From assembly GCA_014925825.1 (NCBI GenBank), contig JACGCK010000045.1, positions 239,762 through 303,761 of the forward strand: a DNA stretch of 64,000 bases, read 5' to 3'. Origin of the DNA: Pholiota molesta (Eukaryota; Basidiomycota; Agaricomycetes; Agaricales; Strophariaceae). The number at the start of each line of letters is the position of its first letter. The first letter of the stretch is position 1. This document shows positions 54,767 to 64,000 of this stretch, piece by piece. The notes under the pieces are model-generated. The model did no database searches and had not been told where the DNA came from. It saw only the letters and a list, made by a program, of their open reading frames with translations. The position numbers and the translations under genes are program-made.

Positions 54767-55441
54767 TTACTTACTTGCCAGGCCGCAGGGCACGCGCCCT
54801 GGTCGAATTATATAGTAATACGTTATGCAGACGCCCACGCCTGGTAGCCCCTGGTGCACCGCACGAATCGGGGGAATGGGCAGGGACGCCGTGGTGGCGG
54901 ATGCGCGTATCCGGAAATGTTGTTTGCCTCTTAGGAGTAGTAGACAGGCGTCATCGTTTGGGTGTTCAGCCACCAGAAACGGACTGATGTCGTAGTCGTC
55001 GACGCTGTGCAGGCGTATTGGTGCCGTGGGTGGTAAGGGTGTAGCCGCTATCGCATCAGAGATGGGGCGATGCTTTGGATGGGCGAAAGATGCGGATGAT
55101 GGGGAATGACATATTATTTGAAACCGAGACTGAACCATGGGGAGGTGTGAGATGCTGAGAGTTGTCGGATGGCTATGTTCAGGAGTCTGGAGACTGGACG
55201 CATCTATTGTATGTATCTTCTCACTGTCGTTATCGCTGGACAAGGATGTGTGTTCGTTGGGCGCGATTTCAACGGATACCAAACAAGGCGCAAACAACCG
55301 GGCCGAAACTCCTGATGCGTTGATGCTTCGTACCATTGCCTTCCCGCCCTCTCCACTCGCATCCGCGTCACCGTCGACCAAGCTCTCTACCTCCTGCGAA
55401 TGCGATTCTGATCGATATAAGCGCGTCGAAGCATGTTCCAA
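54767..55441 (-). CDS. Hypothetical open reading frame of 224 codons
   Basis: An open frame directly upstream of the microexon gene on the same strand. Its 3' end overlaps what should be that gene's promoter, and no domain is recognised. It also overlaps an open frame of similar length on the other strand and two CGGnCCG-type motif copies. It may be chance; listed because of its length. Confidence 0.2.
   Translation of the reverse strand: MEHASTRLYRSESHSQEVESLVDGDADASGEGGKAMVRSINASGVSARLFAPCLVSVEIAPNEHTSLSSDNDSEKIHTIDASSLQTPEHSHPTTLSISHLPMVQSRFQIICHSPSSASFAHPKHRPISDAIAATPLPPTAPIRLHSVDDYDISPFLVAEHPNDDACLLLLRGKQHFRIRASATTASLPIPPIRAVHQGLPGVGVCITYYYIIRPGRVPCGLASK
55280..55312 (+). repeat. Dispersed CGGnCCG-type motif, copy 7
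   Basis: CAAACAAGGCGCAAACAAC followed by CGGGCCG and AAACTCC. Another copy, CTTCAAATAGC with CGGTCCG and AACCTCCTC, lies at 55444-55476, only about 160 bp further on. Confidence 0.5.
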
Positions 55442-55476
55442 GGCTCAAACTTCAAATAGCCGGTCCGAACCTCCTC

Positions 55477-57119
55477 TCGCTACCATTATTATTCCAACGT
55501 GTTTCTTGAACGACAAATCCGAATTTGCTAGCGTCAAACTTGGTCCCCTCCCTCGCGTCTGTTTCACCATCAATCTCGGTCGACCGTCTGATAGTTGCTC
55601 CCGTGAAATCGCTCCGTACGCGTCATCCATGCGCATGGCACTCTCCGTCCTGAAGAGACGACATTCATCGATTCAAACGTTCCTCATTGGTACTATGTAA
55701 CCTAGTCCTCGCCGAAGAGACTCTCGTTAAGGCGCGCTGCAGGTATTATGAATGGATGTGGATGCCAGGTACGTGAAAATCTCTATCTGTACCTACATGC
55801 AATGTGCTCACAACGCCCCAAGTTGTCACCACTACTTCCTCCCTGCGATGTCAAGCCCTCCTAAGTCTTTTCGTCGTTCCAAGCCCCAACCGCAGGTATA
55901 CACCGAACACTTCCGTATGCTATTGGAATCCGATCCCATTCGAAGTGCTATGACTACCTGAGTCGTTGTTGCAGCCAGCCACGACGATATCTGGTACGCG
56001 GCGGCCGAGGGAGCGGAGAGTCGGGGTAGGTGGAAGCGGGGCACGGGCCCATGAGGTGATCGGTGAGTACGTGCTCCGCAGTGCTGGCACTGGGCTTTTG
56101 CTCACGAATTTTGCCCTTTTCTTTCCTCAGGACAGGACGTTCTGGCCGTTCACCGTTCATTGCTGAAATTTGAATCTCGATCCTGGCCCCTGCTCCCAGC
56201 CATCGAACTGCGCTAGGGAATGGAATTTGCCCACCAGACATGTCAAACCGTCTTAGCGCCCTCGCGCTGTGGAATTCATGTCCGTCTTTCTTCTAGTATG
56301 TAGTTGGGTTTCGCGTTGATTGTATTGAATTCTTCATTGACGGGCGCACGACTTACGTAGGCTTCCGACCCTCAAAGCTGGATTACTACTGATTCCCTCC
56401 GCCATCGATCCTGATCTCCAACGACTCATCAAGCTCCTCTGCTCTATATCTATATCTAAACGTCGACGACCCGTCGTCTGGATTCTCGTCTGGATTCTTT
56501 GTACCGCGTGATTGCCGCCCCCACTGCATAGGTATGCAAAATTGGCTCGTGTATGCTGAACATACGGATTTGGAGTCACGGAGTGGTGTAGTGACTAAAT
56601 TACGCGATATTGGCGGCTTCGTGGCGGTATGTTCGACCTTAAACCCCCAAATGATCGTTATAACCGGCGGTCCTAATTATTCCTCTCCAGAGATGCAATG
56701 CATCCATGCACGCCTTTCGGAGGAGTGAAGGAGATAGGGTTTGGGAGTTGCGTGGTCGCGCTGGAGTGGGGTCTGAGGAAACGGGCTTGGAAGAGAAGAG
56801 CGTTTCATGATATTGGCACCAGGTTTGGACTTTCGCTGCAGTACGTTATACAATCTGTGTTGAAATTCGTTGTAAAAAAAATGCAAGCATTGATGAACCG
56901 GTTTCGAAGTCAAAAACATACGCGAGCTCGGCGTTGAAAGTTTGAACACTCGACACGATTCACCATTTTCGATTTTACGTACATATAAGATACAGTTTGT
57001 TCAGGTTCGACAGTCACACCGTCAGCAAACCGCGTTTACGTTCTACGTGTCAACCAGGTCAGCACTCTAGACCCAACCACCATCGTACTTACTCGTCCCT
57101 TCTCGTCTTCAAAAGTCCA
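55477..57119. other. Gene-free interval
   Basis: Short open frames on both strands. No recognisable gene, RNA or element. Confidence 0.4.
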
Positions 57120-57740
57120 GAAATCCTCTACTATGTACGACGATGCCCTCAGCCTCCGAAACTTTGCCCAGGAACTCCGTCAGCACGATTTCGAACGCCC
57201 TCCTCAGAGAGATATTCAACGATATCCTCTCAAGCACGATCGCTCCGTTGCTCCTATGCCGTATTTGCTCTTCCTAGCGAATGGTCGCGCTAGCGTCGAC
57301 CGCTCTATGGTCTCGTTTATCTTGGGATTCCACATCTACACACTCCGACGAAGTCCCAGCGGGACGAGGATGAGCTTGTCTGTCCCCATCAAATCAATTC
57401 CAAGACCTCATACAGACTTACACCGCGCCTGCGCTGCGACGTTTATTCATCAGGGTGATGTACTTCATGCATCGGAGGGGCCAGCATTCAGCTTCTAGCG
57501 CTGTGGTCTGCGTTGACCCGTCTCTCATTGCACGACCTTGAATTCACTCTGGACTTCTGGTTCGCCCTCATCGGCGCAGTCCCGAATCTAGAGTGGGCCT
57601 CCTTACATTGATATCGCCAGATTGACCGCCAGATTGACCGACTTGGAGATTACACCGCCTCCATCGAGCCCTTCTCCCTCCGCCGACTCTCGACAGTCTG
57701 CGTCGCATTTCGCGATGCGGACGAAGAAGCGCCGCAGTTC
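57120..57740 (+). pseudogene. F-box pseudogene
   Basis: The family F-box can be read in fragments: a REIF segment, then IAPLLLCRICSS followed by an in-frame TAG where the paralogs have Trp, then MVALASTALWSRLS. Further on, LTRLSLHDLEFTLDFWFALI and a VPNLEW segment match the LRR part of the intact genes. The rest is lost. Stop codon, frame changes and large deletions make it a clear relic. Confidence 0.75.
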
Positions 57741-58084
57741 GTTTTCATGTAGCAAGCAATAGTTATGCTTGTTTGTATCGTCTTCGTTCACTAGAAGCAA
57801 TAAAGAAGTCCATTTAGTATGATTTACTGCGTCGGATCTACGAAAAACGAATGGTCCTACCAAGCTCAGACCGGCGTCCGCCACATCTCTGAGTCAATTG
57901 CTCGCATCCTTCAAGTTCCTTGTACGGTATCACCTTATCGCGAGTCTCGCTCGTTCTTGCAGCGTTCTTGCGTTGCATATCCAAGTCTGACCTACTCTCA
58001 AAGGCAATTTGTACATGAACGCACATCGACATCGCCCTGCAGATATCTTGATCAAGGATTTATTTGGCAGTAGAGAAGGTAGGA
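57741..58084. other. Spacer before the right duplication arm
   Basis: No gene seen between the F-box relic and the start of the inverted-duplication arm. Confidence 0.45.
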
Positions 58085-58805
58085 CTTACGGGATGAATTC
58101 TAATATGTACTGAAGGTTTAGGTACGATAGGGAGCATTGAATAATTTTGGGTGATGCTCTCCGTGCAAATTTCAAACCTGCAAGTAATTTTGTCGGTGAT
58201 AACGAGAGAAGCTTAGCTGCTTCGGTGAAAGCTGCTTCGATGCCTGTGGTCAAGCTGAAATCAGTATTCGCGGAAGGTAGAGATCGAGCTCGATGGCGAC
58301 GCGAATGCGAGGGGAGGAAGGGAAGTGCCATGTAGTGTACACTATGCAACGTCGTCAATATGGTATGAAAACAATATACATACGTTATGTACGTGTTTCT
58401 TCGATACGTGATTGCCTTCGTTCCTCTATCGGTATATGTTTTTGGATTTTTGTCAAAACAAAACAAAGCGAGGCCGCTCCGCCAATGAAAGAAAGATCGA
58501 CCAACATTTCTACGAAACTCATAATATTCTATCAAGCCAAATATCTCGCAAATATCTAGTACTACATATATCGCGCTCATCCTTCCACTTGCGTCATTCC
58601 CATATGTGTAACTTGCATATGATAAATCGTCAATAAACCGTTTAACGCCAATGGCATAGACATTAATCAGCAAGAACAATAAAATGGGCCTTGGAAAGAA
58701 CATGAATACTCGGTGTATCTCGATCTCAAAGTGTATACTTAAAGTCCTTCATGCACATGCTTCAGCTTCAGAACGTTGGTACCTTTCGAGAGCACCTGGT
58801 CCGCT

Positions 58806-61116
58806 GGGCAAGACTGAAGACTGTGGACTGAAGACTGGCAAGTTCCGGTGCCGTGCTGATGCCGCTGCTTACTGCTCTCGGCACCCTCGGGATGTTCGAC
58901 CTCCTCTGTATACTATTTCTCTTTTCCTAGGCACTTCGTCGCCGCCACTGTCGTCGGTCGACACGACGCCTGTTCATCCCACCGGCCAAATACGACCTCA
59001 GGTCCTCAACCACAATATCAGCATCGCCTGTGACCGCGAGCACGATCACGACACGATCATATCTGCTCCAGTTTTCTAGTCACTGCGACGAAGACAGCAC
59101 AATGAGCAAATTCAGCTCTCTCATCGGTCGATGTGCTGTCCTGCCATGCAGTCGCCTTCTCGCGCTTTTCCATTTGGGTTATTACTGCTGGAGCGCTATC
59201 CAAGCTCTCGCTTGGCTCTCGCGGCCAACAAGCGAAGTCATGATTATCAAGGCCTTGTCTCAAACGTCGACAAGCACATCCACAGTGCGGAGAGCGTTGA
59301 GTCACAGAAGTTTTATTCACGTATGTGTACAATGACCATTATTCTTCATATTTTAAGGCGTGTCTCATATATTACTCAAGCGATCATTGAGTAAACGTCA
59401 ATCAATGGTCCGCCACGATGACTGCTTAACGAATTTCTCTCGGCCTTTCCATGCTCAGCCCCAACTCTTCAGACGTTGCCCACAATGATCTATCGATGAG
59501 TATTCGAGATGTAGACGAAGATTGTGTTGGATTGGATACAAGAACATGGCCTCGAATGTAAGTTGACCGTTTATTTCTAGCCAGCTCAGCTATCGCTTGT
59601 TTGGCTACACCATACACCCCTTCCACAATGGCTGCTACCCACCCTTTCTTCCATGTTGAGGCGCACGTCTGTGCTCGACATCATGTCCGGGCTACTCTAC
59701 AGATCTCGGATGACCACAGTCCCCAACCACAAGCACATTTTGAAACCGTCTACATGTTCAAAGAGGCTGCAATGCATGCAGCCTCTGCGGCATGGAGACG
59801 CTTGACCCTGTAGGTGCGGTGCTTTGATGGAAGCAAAGACCGTGTAAGAAATCTTAACCCACAAGCTTTCCGTCCTCGTCATCATCGGAACAGGCTGGTA
59901 ATAATCAGATTTCAGCGGCTGGATTTGCAGCCAGACGTCGTTATCGCCAATACCGCCGTCAGACGCGAACGCCGTTCAAAGTGGAGGCGGTGGGTGGCGA
60001 CGAGCTACAGCGCCAGAACGGCTGTCGTCGACGCTCGTTCTCGAGGGCAGAGGGCCGGACCTACGCCTACGGAGACCAAAAGGGCGGAGCTCGGAAGAAC
60101 GGTCGGCGTTGGTGGGCTCGAGACATCCACCTCCGTTGCTGTGTTCGTCGAATCATCGCCGTGGCCGAACCGCGCCGTCCTCGTCCCATCATCCGCCTCG
60201 TCAGCGCGCAGAGCGCAGGCATGTCGGGTTGGCTAGCCAGCCTGACAGGGCGAGATGGTTTCCAGGGGTTCCCAGCTGCCGGAAGATGGACCGGGTGAGC
60301 AATCGTTCAAGTCGCGTCAGGCAGATCGCGAGCTCGCGCCCGAGCTCAATCGATCTGCCGAAGATAAGGCTTACTATATAAAAATTCGCCTGGGTTCGGC
60401 GCTCTCGTTGATTACGAGTCCAACGAGCGTGTGCTCTTCGCCATCTCGTTCGTGCGCCGGTGCGCCGTCGCGCATGCGTGCTTCGCGACGGCGCACCGGG
60501 CGCAGTCTCATGTGCAGTCGTCGCGTTGTGCATCGGTTCCCGCCGTGGTCGTTACACTCGGTGCTAGCCATCCGCGCTCGTTTACCATTGACTTCGGGAC
60601 CTGAAGCTTAGGGCATGACACTCCTAGTGGACCTCCCGTTCCTCGAATCTTCCCATGCGTATCCGGCCCCCGAATTCCTCGAATCCCTTTGCAGTGCGCC
60701 GCATTTCCCAATGGCGGCGTCGTAGCGGTGGTGGTTGTTGGTGGATAAAGGAGGTGTTCGTCACATCGACTTTGGTCACACCGCGGCGTGCAATCAAAGC
60801 GGTGGCGGCGTCGTAGTACTGTCGCCTTTACACTCAACTTTTACTCATGAAAATGGGCTAGAAGTATAAGTGTGACACGAATGAATGCGGAGAGCAAGGA
60901 ACAAGATGGAGTACACCGCTGAGATTTTTTTGCGTAGTTGACAAGAACACACAAGACGGAAACGGGTAGACTAGGGGCAGACGGTGGCCTCAGGAGTTAG
61001 GCCCGTCTAGGCGCGCTGAGGCGCAGGCCGACCGCCATGCCTTTGTTTGTTTCGTCTGGAGGTAACCGGGTATCAGGCGTGCCGAGTCTCCGAGTCCACA
61101 GTCTACAGTCTTACCC
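58806..61116. mobile_element. 2.3-kb insertion with 24-bp inverted-repeat ends in the right arm
   Basis: The left arm has no counterpart for this stretch: homology stops near 61120 and resumes near 58790. The ends form an inverted repeat: 58806-58829 (starting GGGCAAGACTG) pairs with 61093-61116 at 22 of 24 positions. No clear target-site duplication was found. No convincing transposase is visible inside; open frames are short. A non-autonomous DNA transposon is the likely reading. Confidence 0.6.
60457..60499. other. Perfect 16-bp hairpin
   Basis: CCGGTGCGCCGTCGCG at 60457-60472 is followed by an 11-nt loop and its exact reverse complement at 60484-60499. It sits inside the 2.3-kb insertion. 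It could be a structural feature of the element; no RNA gene is claimed. Confidence 0.7.
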
Positions 61117-61386
61117 GGCGGCCCGATCTTCTGTACCTTTCCCTTCTCTAATCTCCAGTCACGGGCCGGTCGGTCGATAGAATGGCGGAAGAATCGTGTC
61201 ATCCGGGTATCTTCTTCCCATCCATACCATTTCCATCCGACGTCTACTCCGGAGAATCCTCGACATCCCCACTCGCGCACGATTCCCTCCTGCTCCATGA
61301 TCCAATCCATACCCTGTCCATGGAGAAAGAAGTTCAACGACGGATCGAATGGGAACATTCAAGCAATCGACGTACCTGGTACAAAA

Positions 61387-64000
61387 TCACTCGTTTATAA
61401 GCGCTTTCAGCTTGATACCACCTCTGCAAGCCCTCCCCACGAACGCTTCGAGGTCCTTCCGTGAGATACCGTGCCTCCGCGCAGCTTCGCGGAGCGTCTG
61501 AATGTCGGACGGGTTGTCCCTGTGCAACGCCAAGAACCGCTCATCATCCAGGTAACGGAAGGCTGCGGAACTGAAATGCCGCATCACCCACGACAGTAAG
61601 CTGTCGGTGGTAACGTTTTCGCGGACCGTTGTGTCGCCGTTGGAGCGCTTGATGACGACGAGCCGGTGGCGCCGTCAGGTATATAACTAGCTGGCTCCTG
61701 GGCACCACGAGGTGAAGGCAGCGGGTTCGACGACACAGAACGCAAGGCGATCGATGCCGAAAATCTGACATTCGGCACCCATGATAACGGTTGGTTGGAG
61801 AGCGATGGTGGCGACGAGGACGAGGACGATGCTGTTGGAGGTGGTGATGCCCCGCCGTCAGGGGAAGTAGAGGGTGAATGGAAGTCAGCAGTATCAGTCC
61901 TATCATGTTGCTGAGCCGTTTGTCCATTTAGTCCTTCCTCGTTGCGCGCTCGTGGCGGCGGGTCTGGCGCATGCGGGTCCTCAGGGTGATTCGCCGACGT
62001 GGACGACAACGACGATGGTGATGATGTTGTTGGAGGAGGCGATGCACCGCCGCCAGAGGAAGTAGAGGGTGGGTGGAAGTCAGCAGTATCAGTCCTATCA
62101 CGTTGCTGAGTCACTTGTCGATCTAGTCCTTCCTCGTTACGCGCTCGTGGCAGCACATATGGAGCAGCGGAGTCCTCCGTGGGATTCGTCATCGTTGTCC
62201 ATGTACCCTGATATTGCGCCGGCGAAGGACCATTGCGGCCGGATGGCAATGGCACTGTGGAATGTGGGATGGGCGACGGCGACGATGTACCGGCGGTTCC
62301 AGTCAGTGAGTAGCCCCAATTTGCGGCAGTTGTAGATCGCGACGTTGACGGCTGATCAAAGCTAGCAGGCTCCGGCGAGGGCGACGAGTGGAAGGCAACG
62401 GGTACCGATGACACAGCAGGTAAGGCCGATGACGAAAACCTGGTATTCGACATCGGTGATGACGATAGGTCATTTCGCCACGACGAGGACACAGCATCTG
62501 AGAGCGACGGTGGTGGCGGCCCAACGACACGACGACTCCGACATTGTCTTGGCGAGCCATCTTGGTGGGTAGTCACCCTGGTATCCGTTGGCCATAAACA
62601 CAGACGTTGAAGGCGGAGCATCGTTAGCTAGATCCGACGACGATGATGGAAATGCGCCGTTCGATGCATTCTGCGATGTCGAGCTCTCGCCCATCCAAGA
62701 CGATTCACCCTGATCTGCAGCAGCATACACCCCCAGCGCGGAATTCCATGGAGCGCCTGATGGTGGTGGCGGCGACGACGAAAATGATGACATTTGCGGG
62801 AGCCACGTCGGCGAGGAGTCTGGATACCCATCGGCCGCGAACGCAGACATTGCCATCTGACTATTACCTGCCAATTCCGATGAGGAGGACGACGACGACG
62901 GAAGCGCGCTGCTCAACGCGGTCGGCGGCATCGAAGCCTCATCCATCCAAGACGCTGAATGCTGCTGACTTGCTGCATGATCGTCCATCGGCACGAAATT
63001 CCATCGGGGCCCTGATGGTGGTGGCGGCGACGGCGATGACGTCGTCCGGGGAAATATTCCGGTAGGTCACCCTGGTATTCATTAGCTGGGAATCCAGATT
63101 TGTCATATGGCTATCACCAGCCAGTTCCGATGAGTAGGAGGACAGGGGCGCGCTGCTCGACGCTATCGGCCCTGTCGATCCCTCGCCCATCCTAGGCTGT
63201 TGAATTGCTGCAGGATCGTCCATTGGCGCGTATAACATCGATGTTGATGTCGACGTGGGCTGCGAGGAGAACGACGATGCCGCCGCCGCCGACGAGGACG
63301 TAGACGTAGCCATGGGATTGGTGTTGGAGTACGAGCCCCGTGGCCCCAGTGCGTCCTCGAGCGACGAATACGACGTAGCGTATGCCTCTGACAACAAATA
63401 TGCTGGTGGGTGCAATGCGGGTGCTCGCGACGAGCCGGCAAGCAATTCTTCATACGCATTATCACGACTTCCATAACTAACATAACGATCAGTGCTGCTT
63501 TTTATATATAGGTATGACTGGACTTGACTTACAAGTCTTGTTGCCTCGGTAGGTTATGGTAAATGCTTCTGCCATGTGTGCGCAAAAGACTATCATAAAA
63601 ATCAGCGTCACTGACAAGTCCAATAGTGCTCAAATTCGTACCCTGCTGAAAAAAGCTCAGTGGCTATCTGCTGTTCAGGTTGGCCAGCCTCTGGCCTGGG
63701 CATCTGAAGGCCCGAGCTCGAACCCCTAGCATAACAATCAGACTATTATCGAAGGGTTGGATCGCGTTTAACTTACATCAGGGAGGAAGTTGAGCCTGTG
63801 AGGGCTCAACCCCCTCGTCGGCGGTGTTGTGATCCGGCCAGCGCCTACGGCGCTCCCAGATCGTATAGTTGTTTCGCGGTTCCACCCTTGGGTGGAACCA
63901 TCTGTGTGCATTGTTCGTGGAGTTTCTGTATATCAAGCGAGTCAAACCCTGGTGTCTCGTGAAACATGTTATCGACTCACCATGGCGGTTAATGTGACGC
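61387..64000 (-). pseudogene. Second copy of the Ser/Pro-rich repetitive gene (frame disrupted, 5' end outside window)
   Basis: Mirror copy of the gene at 47213. The donor after exon 1 is at about 63981, and the same intron pattern and recurring words are present (MGEGST, SSSELAG, ARNEEGLDR). The C-terminal domain is kept in frame to the stop at 61387 (FSSAAFRYLDDERFLALHRD ... AFVGRACRGG). Frame changes occur near 63110, near 62530 and near 61620. These are not at the same places as in the first copy, so the damage is independent. The large repeat region is shorter than in the left arm. Confidence 0.55.

Larger units (their letters stand above)
58085..64000 (-). repeat. Right arm of the large inverted duplication (runs off the window)
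   Basis: Reverse complement of the left arm, diverged and interrupted by an insertion at 58806-61116. It lacks the CGGnCCG-type motif that the left arm has near 52960; unrelated sequence stands at the equivalent position. Confidence 0.85.

Noticed and set aside
55137..55700. 187-codon plus-strand open frame
   Set aside because: Covers two copies of the dispersed CGGnCCG-type motif and conflicts with the opposite strand; no domain seen.

Overview
The window looks like nuclear DNA of a mushroom-forming basidiomycete (Agaricomycetes). Genes carry many short introns of about 50-60 bp with GT-AG ends. There is a family of intronless F-box/leucine-rich genes of the kind expanded in these fungi, a membrane-anchored cytochrome P450 with more than ten small exons, a NACHT NTPase, and abundant DNA transposons. 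No prokaryotic or organellar signal was seen. Exon models below were read by eye from splice signals and reading-phase consistency; none is transcript-supported.

Layout. 1-7 kb: an array of about 2 kb repeat units holding three intact DJ-1/PfpI-family genes plus units that kept only flanking sequence. 8.1-9.9 kb: a replication factor of the Sld3 family. 10.4-12.6 kb: a convergent cytochrome P450. 15.0-27.4 kb: a nested transposon island. An outer element with a perfect 20-bp terminal inverted repeat and 8-bp target duplication is interrupted by two head-to-tail, almost identical 5.7-kb copies of a second element, which has its own inverted repeats and 8-bp duplication. Each inner copy encodes one predicted protein of about 1619 residues: three AT-hooks, an acidic stretch, a DUF6729-like zinc region, a transposase-like RNase H fold that appears to be split by a DEDDy 3'-5' exonuclease domain, and a C-terminal cysteine cluster. 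28.9-35.5 kb: three F-box genes, one with a C-terminal frameshift. 38.8-41.2 kb: a NACHT NTPase. 42.7-44.0 and 57.1-57.7 kb: F-box pseudogenes.

47-64 kb is dominated by a large inverted duplication (about 48.2-53.1 kb against 58.1 kb to beyond the window end). It carries two copies of a Ser/Pro-rich, internally repetitive gene with a conserved C-terminal domain; one arm contains a 2.3-kb insertion with inverted-repeat ends. Between the arms, at 53.4-54.8 kb on the minus strand, lies a striking gene: a signal peptide and dibasic sites are followed by a row of microexons, most of them 33 nt and of equal phase, each encoding an 11-residue cationic amphipathic repeat.

The two strongest candidates for something undescribed are the exonuclease-in-transposase element and the microexon-repeat secreted protein. 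The remaining genes look like ordinary accessory and housekeeping content, and no metabolic cluster is evident.
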